DNA of 64,000 bases from Capsulimonadaceae bacterium (lineage in GTDB: Bacteria; Armatimonadota; Armatimonadia; Armatimonadales; Capsulimonadaceae): NCBI GenBank assembly GCA_031292625.1, contig JARLGU010000032.1, positions 32,797 to 96,796 of the forward strand, given 5' to 3'. The notes under the pieces were generated by a model that was not told the DNA's origin, made no database searches, and saw only the letters and a program-made list of their open reading frames with translations. The position numbers were made by a program, and so were the translations under genes. Each line of letters opens with the position of its first letter. Positions within the stretch are counted from its first letter, which is position 1. Below are positions 16,950 through 25,872 of the stretch, piece after piece.

Positions 16950-19900
16950 TCAATGGCCTATTGTACCCCCCGGCGCAACGGACGGCTCGGGCTCCCCGAT
17001 CTCGATGTCGTCCAGCACTGCGTTGGCGTCGCCCGTTGGGTGGCCCGTGTCGAAGATGAACACGATCGACTTGATCGTCATGCCTGGTGCGTACCTCCCG
17101 ATCCGGCACTCCACTTTCGTCCACTTCCCGACCGCTCCGCGCTTAGCCATTGGATGCATGCTTCGGCCCCCAATATCATCTATTGCGCCCCTCAGCACAC
17201 GGCCATCCGAGAAGTTCAAATCGACAACGGTATTGCGCCCCATTGGGTTGCCCGGATGAAGCCAGAACCGCAACAATGTATCGGGCTTCACGACAAGCCC
17301 CTGCGGCGTGAACAACTCGAAGACGCCGGCCGTATGCTTGGAATCGAGTTTCGGCGAGGCAGTCAGAACAAGACCCGCCGAGCCGTTTCGCCCCGCGCCG
17401 GGGACGAGCTTGCACTCGGACGCGAGCAAATCTTGATTGACGACCAAACGGCACGACGGCGCAGGCTGACCGGGCTCAAAGCCCGTCGCAAAGCGATCGT
17501 TCAACGGAACGCTGACGATGTCCGCGCCGTTGCCTCTTGCGAAAACGGTTGATGCCGCCGGGTACGTGAAAGGATCGGCCCCGGAAGAGTTCGCGCAAAG
17601 AGCGAGGCGCTTTAGCGGGGCGACGGCCTCGACATTTTCGGCGGCCGATGTTCGGCATTCGACCGAATGCATCACGATATCGCCATAACCGGCCAACACA
17701 CGGTCCTGGCCAAGCGACCAGTTATGGATCTCAGTCGTGCCGGAGCCAAGCAGCGAAAACGAAGCCTCGATTGAGTCGCCCCAGGTCGATCCGTTGAATA
17801 GCGAGACGCGCCCTGAATTCGACTTCTCGACCTGAAGAGCAAGACGCGATTTTACAACCGTCGCGAGGATCGTGTTGCTCATTTCAAGGCCGGCGGGGGC
17901 AACGCTTTTGATCAGCAGGGGCAACGTGTGCGAGTCCGATTCGTGATTGATCGCCCATCCGCCGCCCGATACCCCGCCATCGCTCTCGTACGTCAGGCCG
18001 GTTCCGCCCGGACAGATCGCGACGTTCACCTGTAGTTCGCGCGGGCTGCTGCCTACGATGATCGCCTCCTGGTGATCGAAAAGATACTCGCCGAACATCG
18101 GCGAGGAGACGCTAGCCGGCACGTCCGCCGCAGCGCAAAGTTTTGGCGCTCCCTTGAACTGCCGCTGCCACAAATGCGGGTTCATCGTGCAGCCATCGAT
18201 CGTCCCGTTGCCCTTGCTCACCCAAAAGCCGCGACGCAAGCAATCGCTCATGACGTAGCGAATCAGGTGCCCTTCGCTCGGGTTGCTCCCGAAGTCGATC
18301 ATCTGGTAAGGATTCGCGGCGGCGACGTCCAGAACCCAGCAGCGCGGGCCAAGGGATCGAAACGTCCATGGGTACGGCTTCACCTGATCGATCTTCTGAT
18401 CGGGATAGTAGATTGTCACGCCGCGCGCTCCCGAGCCCGTCGCCAAACTGATGAACGGCTTGCCGTTCTCGTCGCCCCGCCCCGCCGTTGGAAGCAAGAC
18501 CGAGCCCTTCGTCTGCGTGTGATGCGATCCATCGCTGCAGCCCCGGAGTTCGACGCCGCTGGGGACGAACAGGCTTCCGGCAAACCGGTATAGCCCGCCG
18601 GGGACAAAGACTGTTCCGCCCCCCGCCCTGCCGGCGGCATCGAGCGCTCTCTGAAACGCGCCGGTATTGTCGAACGGCGCATCCGTAAGGCCATCGGACT
18701 TCGCGCCGAAGCTCTCTACGTTAAATAGCAGCGCTTTCGCCGGCCTTGGATCGGGCGGGAGAGGAGGACACTGTGAAGCTTCGCGCGCTTCGACCGGAGC
18801 AGGGTCGATGCGGACGCAGCCAAGGGAATGGTTCTCAACGCGCGACGCCGCGATTCCCCCCTGGATCAGGCTGCGAACGACGTCCGGCCCGAGTTTCACC
18901 CGATCGGCAGAGCCGATCAGGCGGCACGCCACCATCGTCAGAGCGCCAGGGCCCGTCATATTGACGTTGCCCGTACAGGCGCAGCTCTCCATCTGAACCG
19001 ACGCCGAGCCGTCGTCACGCAACGCATCCGCGCCGGCCAGTTGGCAGGTATCGAATTGTAGGTGTGTGTTGTACTTCTCCTTTGCCCACAGGCCCGCCGT
19101 TCTTCCCTCAAAGCGGCAGCGCGTAAACTGCCAGACCGTGCGCCCCTCAATCGCCAGCACTCCGATATTTCCGCCAGTTGCGGACACATCGTACATGCCC
19201 CCGTATGGAGTCCCAGCCGGTCCTTTCTGAAACAGAATACCGACGCCATAACCAGACACCTTCACATCGAAAAGATCGTGTCCGTCGGTTCGCATGAATA
19301 CAAGCCCCGTGCCATTGTCGAACAGGTACTTGCGCAAAGCAGCCTCGTGCGGCGCGGCGCCAAGTCCAGCGTTCAGCCAGTAGTCCGGGCTGTACCGCAA
19401 ATGCACGATGCGAGGCGTATCCGACGCGTAATACTTGGAGAACCCCGTCTTGAGCGGCGTTCCGTAGACGTTGCGCACCTCGCTCAGTTCGCAATCGTCG
19501 GGGCCGAGACGAAGCCCCTGATAGGAATTTACGAGCGTGACGTTCTGGACCGTGAAGCAGTCCATCCCCGACCGCACGTCCGTGCCGATCGTCCACGGAT
19601 ACGCGACGACCCCACTGGCCTTCTGATCGGGATAATAGATGCTCAAATTACGGACGCACGCGCCCGCCTGCAGCGAGATAAACGGCGTTCCATCCTCAGA
19701 GCCGCGTCCGCCTCGCGGCATCAGAACGGCGCCCTCGACACGCTGTGATTGAGGCGTATCGCCAGGCTGCTTCCAGTCGCCGCGCAGTGTGACATTGGGA
19801 CGCAGGAGCAGAGTGCCGTCGAAAGCGTACCGGCCAGCCGGGAAAAAGACGACGCCACCGCCGGATGCAAACGCCGCATCGATCGCCCTTTGTACAGCCT

Positions 19901-20447
19901 CCGTACAATCCGTCGTCGCGTCCGCCTTTGCTCCAAAGGCGGGATCCGTCACAACCACCGACGCGACGACATAATCGTCGCACGCGTATCTTACCGGGAT
20001 CAAGCGCGGCTTTACGGCTGCAAGAACGTCGGCGCTGAGAGTGGCGCGAAGCTGTTCCTCGCTGGCAGCGCTTAGGCGCGAGGTCTTGCCGGTGCGAAGA
20101 TTGACCTGGTCGCCCTCGCCAGCCGTGATCGTGCGAGAGACGCCGTCGATCGTGTAGACGACGCGCAGTTCTTTGACGGTTCCCTCGGCCGGGTCCGCCG
20201 ATGCGAGGCCGTTCCCTACTGTGATATCGTAACGTCCTTTCGCCAGGACGGCCGAAATCGCAGGCGCGACATCGACGACTTTGCTTCCCGCGCCGTAGGT
20301 TGCGCTGGTCACTTCGATCTTCGGCGCTGGCTGCTGAGCAAACACGACGCTGACCGCGAGCAAGAAGGACAACAGCAGCGACGCTGCGCGGAAGTGATTC
20401 CGAAAAAGGAGTGAAAGGGTTGTTGGTTTCATTTTTGGGAGTGCCAT
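16950..20447 (-). CDS. Secreted tandem pectate-lyase-fold protein
   Basis: A 1,165-residue exported protein. The signal peptide covers a basic start and the hydrophobic run LLLSFLLAVSVVFA, cleaved near AQQ. Two pectate-lyase superfamily (right-handed beta-helix, PF12708-type) modules begin near residues 170 (FGAKADATTDCTEAVQRAI) and 579 (FGAKSDGLTDAPFDNT). Both carry GGG-V-F-F/V-P-x-G-x-Y-x-F and a following L-RGDW or L-RGCS turn. The last 150 residues form a jelly-roll-like sugar-binding region (LRFWLHPGNPMG onward). Such proteins cleave or bind plant or algal polyuronates. It is downstream of a GH42-like gene in one operon. Start could be the Met five residues later. Confidence 0.82.
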   Translation of the reverse strand: MALPKMKPTTLSLLFRNHFRAASLLLSFLLAVSVVFAQQPAPKIEVTSATYGAGSKVVDVAPAISAVLAKGRYDITVGNGLASADPAEGTVKELRVVYTIDGVSRTITAGEGDQVNLRTGKTSRLSAASEEQLRATLSADVLAAVKPRLIPVRYACDDYVVASVVVTDPAFGAKADATTDCTEAVQRAIDAAFASGGGVVFFPAGRYAFDGTLLLRPNVTLRGDWKQPGDTPQSQRVEGAVLMPRGGRGSEDGTPFISLQAGACVRNLSIYYPDQKASGVVAYPWTIGTDVRSGMDCFTVQNVTLVNSYQGLRLGPDDCELSEVRNVYGTPLKTGFSKYYASDTPRIVHLRYSPDYWLNAGLGAAPHEAALRKYLFDNGTGLVFMRTDGHDLFDVKVSGYGVGILFQKGPAGTPYGGMYDVSATGGNIGVLAIEGRTVWQFTRCRFEGRTAGLWAKEKYNTHLQFDTCQLAGADALRDDGSASVQMESCACTGNVNMTGPGALTMVACRLIGSADRVKLGPDVVRSLIQGGIAASRVENHSLGCVRIDPAPVEAREASQCPPLPPDPRPAKALLFNVESFGAKSDGLTDAPFDNTGAFQRALDAAGRAGGGTVFVPGGLYRFAGSLFVPSGVELRGCSDGSHHTQTKGSVLLPTAGRGDENGKPFISLATGSGARGVTIYYPDQKIDQVKPYPWTFRSLGPRCWVLDVAAANPYQMIDFGSNPSEGHLIRYVMSDCLRRGFWVSKGNGTIDGCTMNPHLWQRQFKGAPKLCAAADVPASVSSPMFGEYLFDHQEAIIVGSSPRELQVNVAICPGGTGLTYESDGGVSGGGWAINHESDSHTLPLLIKSVAPAGLEMSNTILATVVKSRLALQVEKSNSGRVSLFNGSTWGDSIEASFSLLGSGTTEIHNWSLGQDRVLAGYGDIVMHSVECRTSAAENVEAVAPLKRLALCANSSGADPFTYPAASTVFARGNGADIVSVPLNDRFATGFEPGQPAPSCRLVVNQDLLASECKLVPGAGRNGSAGLVLTASPKLDSKHTAGVFELFTPQGLVVKPDTLLRFWLHPGNPMGRNTVVDLNFSDGRVLRGAIDDIGGRSMHPMAKRGAVGKWTKVECRIGRYAPGMTIKSIVFIFDTGHPTGDANAVLDDIEIGEPEPSVAPGGTIGH

Positions 20448-20473
20448 TGGATATTCGCCTATGCGTGCATGTT

Positions 20474-22291
20474 CTACTTTGCCGCGCCTGCCACGAACTT
20501 CGTTTCAAACGTTTTGGAATCGCACACAAGCTTGCCGTCCGCGAACTCGGTGCCCCAGGAGCCGTCGTCAATCGCCCTGAACCCGTGCAGCGGCGACGAT
20601 GCGGACACCGCCGTGAGCACGGCGACGACGCCCTTTAGATACAAGAGCACATCGGGTGCGTCGAGAGCGTAGAGGCTCCCCTTCCCGTCGCGATAGACGT
20701 GCAAGCCTGCAATTGCGAGCGAAGCTTCCGCCGCGGCGTCCTCGCGGTTCAGCCAGGGGGCCGTCTTGTCTTGCCCTGTTAAATCCCGCCAGTGCGGAGT
20801 TCCGCGCGTCACGAGCGCCCCGCCACGCGCCAACCACTTGCCAAATGCGGGTAGCACTGCGTCGCGGTAAGTCGTGCCGGATGTTTGCACGATCACCCTG
20901 TATCGCGACAGCTGGTTCCACTCGACCATGTTTTCGTCCACGAGATCGTAATCGAAATAGCCGCGGCCACCCGCACAGAACTGAAGCTGGTCGTCCGGGT
21001 AGCCGGTGAGATCCAACATCTGTTGGGTGGTCGGATAAAGTACGCCGATGTCGACGAGGGACGGCTCAAACGGCCGGAGCGTCTGCTTGTAATTGTCGAT
21101 TATGTGCGGCGTCATTCCGGGAGATGGCGTGCGGTGATAGTTCTGGAAGTATTGGAAGATGAAGTTCGACCCGGCGCTGGCCGCCTCGAAAATCGCGCGC
21201 TTCATCTCGCTATACGACAGGTTCCCGCCCGGCGGCTCGGTTCCGAACCCTATTCCCATCCTGTGGCATGTCGGAGCCATCCGCTTGTAGAACCAATAAG
21301 CTTGCGGATATCTGTTCCGGTTGAACCCTGCGTGCGTCGACCGGATGTCGACCGGCGCGAAGGCCGCCGCCGCGACCGGGACGCCCGTGCGATCGCAGCC
21401 GTCCGACTGCAGGTCTTCGCCGTACCCCATCGGAATATCGATCAGTATATTCGGAAAGTGCTTCCGGATCACCTTTAGCTCACGCACCATCGCGCGGGTT
21501 TGGCTCTCCTGGTACCACGTCAAGAAGTCCACCCAACGCCTTGGTTCGTTCAACCTGTTCTCGCGATCAGGGTAAACGATGTCGGCGGCGACCGCGAAGC
21601 GCGTGCTCCACGCGGCGTTCAGTCGAGCGAGGTCACCGTATTTTGCGAGCATCCGGTCGCGAAAATCGGCACGCGCATAGGCATCGCCGCACCAGAATCC
21701 CTTATGGCCGGTGAGCTGCCCCGGCGCGAGGCTGACGATCAAACCAATCTCAATCGGAAACTTTACGATGTCGATCTGCGCGCCATATTTGGATGCCAAA
21801 GCGTCGTAAAAGTGGTCGTATGCATCGTATGTGCCCGGAGCCCATGGCGAGAAATAGTTGGCCGCCTCTCCCGTCTTGGAATCGAGCACGGGCGTGAAGA
21901 GGCTCGTCGATTTCATCCACTCAGGCGGGTTGCAGAGACAGGGAAGAACGAGCATCTTGAGGCCATGTGTCATGCTGAGCGCCAGCATCGCATCGAAGTC
22001 GGCATCGTTCCAGTTGTCCTTCTCAGGCTCCATTCGCGGCCAGTCAAGGTAGCACTCGACGTGCGTCATCCCGGGCAGCGTGGTATCCGTGATTACCCCG
22101 CGATTATTTGGCCCATGCGGCGAGCTCGGCACGAGCAGGCCGCCGTTCACGAACGGGACATCCGCAATGGCCTTTGGGTTGAACGTCTTGAGCGCGTCCG
22201 CCCAAACAGCGGAGGCAGGCAGCGAGAAGGTCAGGGCGATGACGATGCCCCAAGGTACTGTGATGTTCCGGCAGCGAGCAGCGAAAGTCAT
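20474..22291 (-). CDS. Exported GH42-like glycoside hydrolase
   Basis: A 605-residue protein with a signal peptide (VPWGIVIALTFSLPASAVWA). The catalytic TIM barrel resembles beta-galactosidase family 42 and related GH-A enzymes. HVECYLDWPRMEPEKDNW is the classic strand-1 region. A candidate acid/base Glu lies in FPIEIGLIV (about residue 180) and a candidate nucleophile Glu in GFGTEPPGGN (about 350). A Rossmann-like trimerisation-type region follows (about 440-560). ATG 22291 is chosen because residues upstream are unlike a protein start and the signal peptide begins here. It belongs to the operon led by the DUF1559 gene. Confidence 0.8.
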   Translation of the reverse strand: MTFAARCRNITVPWGIVIALTFSLPASAVWADALKTFNPKAIADVPFVNGGLLVPSSPHGPNNRGVITDTTLPGMTHVECYLDWPRMEPEKDNWNDADFDAMLALSMTHGLKMLVLPCLCNPPEWMKSTSLFTPVLDSKTGEAANYFSPWAPGTYDAYDHFYDALASKYGAQIDIVKFPIEIGLIVSLAPGQLTGHKGFWCGDAYARADFRDRMLAKYGDLARLNAAWSTRFAVAADIVYPDRENRLNEPRRWVDFLTWYQESQTRAMVRELKVIRKHFPNILIDIPMGYGEDLQSDGCDRTGVPVAAAAFAPVDIRSTHAGFNRNRYPQAYWFYKRMAPTCHRMGIGFGTEPPGGNLSYSEMKRAIFEAASAGSNFIFQYFQNYHRTPSPGMTPHIIDNYKQTLRPFEPSLVDIGVLYPTTQQMLDLTGYPDDQLQFCAGGRGYFDYDLVDENMVEWNQLSRYRVIVQTSGTTYRDAVLPAFGKWLARGGALVTRGTPHWRDLTGQDKTAPWLNREDAAAEASLAIAGLHVYRDGKGSLYALDAPDVLLYLKGVVAVLTAVSASSPLHGFRAIDDGSWGTEFADGKLVCDSKTFETKFVAGAAK

Positions 22292-22418
22292 GTGAAATTT
22301 ACCTATCCGCTCAATTGCGGTTATTCGTCGACAAGAAGAGCGGGAAGCGAAGACGCCACGCGGCAGGCCGCGAGCGGCCTCCGCGAGCGAACAAGCCGCA
22401 TCGACCACGAGACGCGCC

Positions 22419-23366
22419 CTATATGGGGCTGTACGTCGCCGCCCAGCCGCCAGCCGCCAGCGCGGCCGTTCCGGCGGCGTTGCCGCCGAACGTCGGTGTC
22501 GTCGTCTGCGCGGATGTCTGCGTGGATGCCTGCCACCCGGCGGAAACGGAAGCCCCCATCATCCATTTGACGTGACCATCGCACATGACGAAATTGGCGC
22601 CGCCGCTGTGGCGGGCCTGCGCCGGAGTTTGCGGAGCTCCCGTACACGATGAAAAGCCGGCCGGCGGCGTCGTGCACCCGTTCCACGCCGTCGTATAGGG
22701 TTCCGCCAGACCCTGGCCAATCCCCAGGTTGCCCGTGGCGAACTGTACAAATGCGTTGTCGCCGTACCCGGTCGTGTCAAATATCCGATAGCCGTTGTTG
22801 CCCGTTGAAAACATATTGCCGCCGCACGGCGAGTTATCGGCGTTGTGGCCTGGCTGGACCGTCGGATTCGCGGCGCATCCCGTGATCTCGACGAGTAAGA
22901 TAGTCATTGCAGGTGCACTAAACTTGCTCAGATTGGCCTGAACGCCCGTCGATCCGTTGTTCGTTATGTTCATGTTGTAGCTATACGAAACCGCATACAT
23001 CTTGGCGGCGTTTGCCGCCGAACACCCATTTGTCGCGGTCTCCCACAGTCCGGCATTGAATTGATCATCCGGGCAAGCGTATACGCCAACGCTCTTAACG
23101 TAGGAATAGATCTGAGGCGACCAGCCGATTGCGCTGCCGTTGGGCGCGCCGCCCGACGTATCCGTGCCAAACGGCAAGACCTCATCGTAATCTTGACCGT
23201 ACTGCACAAACGCCAGTCCGAGTTGCTTCATATTACTCGCGCAACTTGTTTGTCTGGCTTTCTCGCGCGCGGTCGCGAACACGGGAAACAGTATCGCCGC
23301 CAATATCGCAATAATCGCGATGACAACGAGTAGTTCTATTAATGTGAAGCCTTTCATTCGCGCCAT
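22419..23366 (-). CDS. DUF1559 prepilin-type protein with H-X9-DG motif
   Basis: A 315-residue type-II-secretion/type-IV-pilin-like protein. The class-III leader [25 protein letters not shown] has the GFTLIE cleavage site for a prepilin peptidase. The C-terminal [16 protein letters not shown] is the H-X9-DG motif of DUF1559 proteins, which are expanded in Planctomycetes and Armatimonadota. The protein is Ser/Thr/Asn/Gly-rich with several cysteines. AGGAG lies 6 nt upstream of the ATG. It is the first gene of the operon encoding the GH42-like and pectate-lyase-like exported proteins, so it may form a surface structure for polysaccharide use (inference). Confidence 0.92.
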   Translation of the reverse strand: MARMKGFTLIELLVVIAIIAILAAILFPVFATAREKARQTSCASNMKQLGLAFVQYGQDYDEVLPFGTDTSGGAPNGSAIGWSPQIYSYVKSVGVYACPDDQFNAGLWETATNGCSAANAAKMYAVSYSYNMNITNNGSTGVQANLSKFSAPAMTILLVEITGCAANPTVQPGHNADNSPCGGNMFSTGNNGYRIFDTTGYGDNAFVQFATGNLGIGQGLAEPYTTAWNGCTTPPAGFSSCTGAPQTPAQARHSGGANFVMCDGHVKWMMGASVSAGWQASTQTSAQTTTPTFGGNAAGTAALAAGGWAATYSPI

Positions 23367-23450
23367 AGCCTGCTCCTAACCCTCAATCCATCTGAGTCGT
23401 TGAAATTGGAAGCCAGCGTTCCAGCCGATCTGTTCATTCTTGCTCGTTCA

Positions 23451-23515
23451 CAGTGATACAGATGTATTTCACTGAGTAACACAAAGATTGTATCACTCAT
23501 CCTTCCAACTGTCAA
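23451..23515 (-). promoter_or_regulatory. Sigma-70 promoter with GTGATACA operator half-sites
   Basis: On the minus strand there is a consensus -35 TTGACA (23510-23515), 17-bp spacer and -10 TACAAT (23487-23492), 121 bp upstream of the DUF1559 start codon. GTGATACAA overlaps the -10, and an inverted TGTATCAC lies 30 bp downstream (23451-23458 on the plus strand reads CAGTGATA). The same words occur at the promoter of the adjacent GntR/LacI-type regulator. Confidence 0.75.
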
Positions 23516-23595
23516 GGCGAATGACAAAGATTGATTCCGCAGACTGAACGGTTGCGACGGCCGCTTGCGGCCTGGCGGTCGATAAGACCCTCCGC

Positions 23596-24738
23596 TTAGG
23601 CTTCCGGAGCAACCAATGCGACTGGCAGCATATAAACGACCGGGCTCGTCAGCTCGCCGCGAACGTGCTGGAGCAAGATTTCGACGCAGACCCTGCCGGC
23701 GAGTTCCCAGTCAGCATGCGTCGTCGCGAAGGGAACCGGGACCAACGAGCGGATCGGCAGGTCGTCAAAGCCGCAGATTTCGAGGTCGCCTGGAACATCG
23801 ATACCCATTGAGGCCGCCATGCGGATGAGATCAACCGCGGTTTCGTCTTCCGGCGCCATCAGCGCGGACGGCCGGTTATTCGCCGACTTCCACGCCGTCA
23901 ACCAGAGTTCACACCACTCGTGATCGATCGGTATGCCAACCTTCGCCTCGACGATGCCCGCACTATCGTCAACCGCCTTGCCCGCGTTTTCGAGGGCGCG
24001 AACATAGCCCCGGTATCGATCGCTCAGCGAGCGCCACGGCAGGAGCGCGGTCTGGCTACTCATACCGGCGAACGCAATTCGAGAATGGCCTTTGCCGGCA
24101 AGGTAGCGCGCCATGTCGTAGCCAGCTTTGAAGTTGTCAAACAGCACCTGGCTATAGGGATGCGACGGCAACGCAAGATCGCACAGTACGATCGGCGCCG
24201 GAAATCGATCGGTCGTCAGGTAGTCGGGCCGGCCCACTTCCCGGGCCCTGGCAAGCGGATATAGGATCAGCCCCTTGCAGCCTGCCTCAAGTACGCGGCG
24301 AACCTGCGCTCGCTCCTCGCTCGAATCATGTCCGGCAGTCGCCGCCATCACCCCCGCGCCGTATTCGCGGCAACAACTATCGATTCCGCTCAACACCGTC
24401 AGAGACAGCTGCGACCGCTTATTGCAAACAAAACCAATCAGGTCGACGCCGGTTCCTCGCGATGCAGTCTGTATTTGCTCCTCGCGCGGTGAGTTGACAT
24501 AGCACCCACTCCGCGTCTTCGCGGTGATCGCATCCTGCGACTGCAATATGCCGATGGCATTTTGAATGGTGCCGGTGGAGACCGAATAGATCTGCGCTAG
24601 CTCCCGGATCCCTGGCAGCGCCGCGCCAGGCGACGCCTCCATGCCCTTGATGAAATCGTGGCGAATGGCTTCGGCGATCGCATCTCTTAGAAGGTGCCTG
24701 CCCTTGTTCTTGACATCCATATGTGTTGCCGTTGGCAT
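23596..24738 (-). CDS. GntR-type HTH/LacI-type sensor transcriptional regulator
   Basis: A 380-residue regulator. The N-terminal winged helix (about residues 8-75: IRELAQIYSVSTGTIQNAI, with SGCYV ending the wing) is GntR-like. The rest is a LacI/periplasmic-binding-like sensor (DLIGFVCNKRSQ, GLILYPLA, GHSRIAFAG, PSALMAPEDETAVDLIRMA, EICGFDDLPI), which would bind a sugar. This arrangement is common for sugar regulators in Armatimonadota and Planctomycetes. The start at 24738 has GAGG six bases upstream; other in-frame Met codons are at 24765 and 24720. It lies just upstream of the DUF1559-GH42-pectate-lyase operon and shares operator-like words with its promoter. Confidence 0.88.
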   Translation of the reverse strand: MPTATHMDVKNKGRHLLRDAIAEAIRHDFIKGMEASPGAALPGIRELAQIYSVSTGTIQNAIGILQSQDAITAKTRSGCYVNSPREEQIQTASRGTGVDLIGFVCNKRSQLSLTVLSGIDSCCREYGAGVMAATAGHDSSEERAQVRRVLEAGCKGLILYPLARAREVGRPDYLTTDRFPAPIVLCDLALPSHPYSQVLFDNFKAGYDMARYLAGKGHSRIAFAGMSSQTALLPWRSLSDRYRGYVRALENAGKAVDDSAGIVEAKVGIPIDHEWCELWLTAWKSANNRPSALMAPEDETAVDLIRMAASMGIDVPGDLEICGFDDLPIRSLVPVPFATTHADWELAGRVCVEILLQHVRGELTSPVVYMLPVALVAPEA

Positions 24739-24768
24739 TTCCGTCCTCATCACAGCGCCCGGCATTTA

Positions 24769-24907
24769 GAGTCTCTCCCCCCTCCACCCCAGGATGGGGC
24801 CCCTTCTCCCCGTAAAGGAGAGACTCTCGGAGTGGCCGTCCTGAACGTCGCTTCTCCTCCCGTTTCGGGAGGAAGGGTCCCGCTACTTAGCGGGAAGGTG
24901 GGTTCAG
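24769..24907. repeat. Three palindromes in the regulator leader
   Basis: GAGTCTCTCC (24769-24778) pairs with GGAGAGACTC (24817-24826), enclosing a C-rich stretch. TCCTCCCG (24855-24862) pairs with CGGGAGGA (24866-24873). CCCGCT (24879-24884) pairs with AGCGGG (24889-24894), and the latter two are framed by CTGAAC (24841) and GTTCAG (24902). The block lies between the regulator's promoter and its start codon, so it would be transcribed as a structured leader. It may also be a mobile palindromic element. Confidence 0.55.
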
Positions 24908-24951
24908 AACTGGTTTTGTTAGAGACATCTTGCGACCGTTCAAGAGCGCTC

Positions 24952-24999
24952 TGTATCATACAACAACCATACTTTAGCACACTATCCGCTATTTGTAAA
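24952..24999 (-). promoter_or_regulatory. Promoter and operator of the GntR/LacI-type regulator
   Basis: On the minus strand there is a -35 TTTACA (24994-24999), 17-bp spacer and -10 TAAAGT (24971-24976). Directly downstream, around the expected start site, lies the palindrome TGTATgATACA (24952-24962). This is a typical place for autorepression. The word matches those at the DUF1559 promoter. Confidence 0.65.
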
Positions 25000-25090
25000 T
25001 CAACTTCATGCCATTAGAGGGCCATTACAGTTCGCGCCCCGTGCGTTGCAACCTGAATCATGCCCCCATTCCCGAAACGGATTGAGCCTG

Positions 25091-25235
25091 TGGGAGCCGC
25101 GCCTCGTTCACGGCGTCGATCGACAGGGCCGCGTCGACACGCATACATCGCTTTGCCGCGAACGTCCGATCCCAGCGCACATCGTTAAGCGGTGAAAGCG
25201 CAGTGACAGCCCTTTTTCAAAAACGGCGATGGGAA
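25091..25235 (+). repeat. Dispersed intergenic repeat, copy A
   Basis: A divergent copy of the roughly 240-bp repeat family. Shared words include CCTCGTTCACGGCG, GTCCGATCCCAGCGCACATC, GTTAAGCGGTGAAAGCGC and CCCTTTTTCAAAAACGGC. Other copies are at 30523-30765, 52966-53500, 57279-57435 and 62350-62550. It lies upstream of the ankyrin gene. Confidence 0.7.
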
Positions 25236-25352
25236 AAGCGCCCAAGTCCTCCGCAATATCCGGATGGCACGCATCATGCATAAATACCAGTGAGACGCAA
25301 TTTTCGCAGTCGCCATGGAGACCAAACGCGCGGCTGCACGGCAGGGATGAAC

Positions 25353-25778
25353 ATGGACGTAATGATCTCTAACTATCGATCGATCGAGTGCCTTCTTGAC
25401 GCCGCGTGCGCGGGCGACACCCGGGAGGTGAAGCGGCTTCTCAAACAAGGGATCGATCCCGACACCCAAGATGAAAACGGATTTCCGGTTCTGGCGCTCG
25501 CTGCCGTTGGCGGCCATGCATCTACGGTCAAGGCTCTGCTTGAGTCAGGCGCTAACATCGAAGCAACGGACAGCGAGGGAAACACGGCGCTACGCTGGGC
25601 GGCCGACGAAGGCCATCTGGATGTTGCGCAAGTCCTGCTCGAGCGAGGCGCGCAGATCGACATCGTGAACAACGACGGCTATTCGCCAACCTACTGCGCC
25701 CTCAGCAGCCGCCGCTTCCGCATGGTCGAACTGCTGCGGGCGCATACGGCGGTCCGCCAAACGCTCGTAAAGGCCTAG
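25353..25778 (+). CDS. Ankyrin-repeat protein
   Basis: A 141-residue protein of about four ankyrin repeats. Each repeat carries the hallmark helices, for example GFPVLALAAVGGHASTVKALLESGANIEA and GNTALRWAADEGHLDVAQVLLERGAQIDI. There is no signal peptide. It probably mediates protein-protein contacts; the partner is unknown. ATG 25353 is chosen over 25347 and the upstream frame because AGG at 25343-25345 is 7 nt before it. A strong convergent terminator follows. Confidence 0.87.
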   Translation: MDVMISNYRSIECLLDAACAGDTREVKRLLKQGIDPDTQDENGFPVLALAAVGGHASTVKALLESGANIEATDSEGNTALRWAADEGHLDVAQVLLERGAQIDIVNNDGYSPTYCALSSRRFRMVELLRAHTAVRQTLVKA

Positions 25779-25808
25779 CGAATCCGACGCGCAACCTGCG
25801 TACATGCA

Positions 25809-25843
25809 GCAAAAGGGAGCAGACTTTGTCTGCTCCCTTTTGC
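25809..25843. terminator. Bidirectional terminator
   Basis: A perfect 16-bp stem, GCAAAAGGGAGCAGAC (25809-25824) with GTCTGCTCCCTTTTGC (25828-25843), and a TTT loop. It lies between the ankyrin gene (+) and the exported protein gene (-). The A/T-rich flanks supply a T run on either strand. Confidence 0.88.
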
Positions 25844-25872
25844 ATAATTTGGATCGATCCGATCAAGACGCC

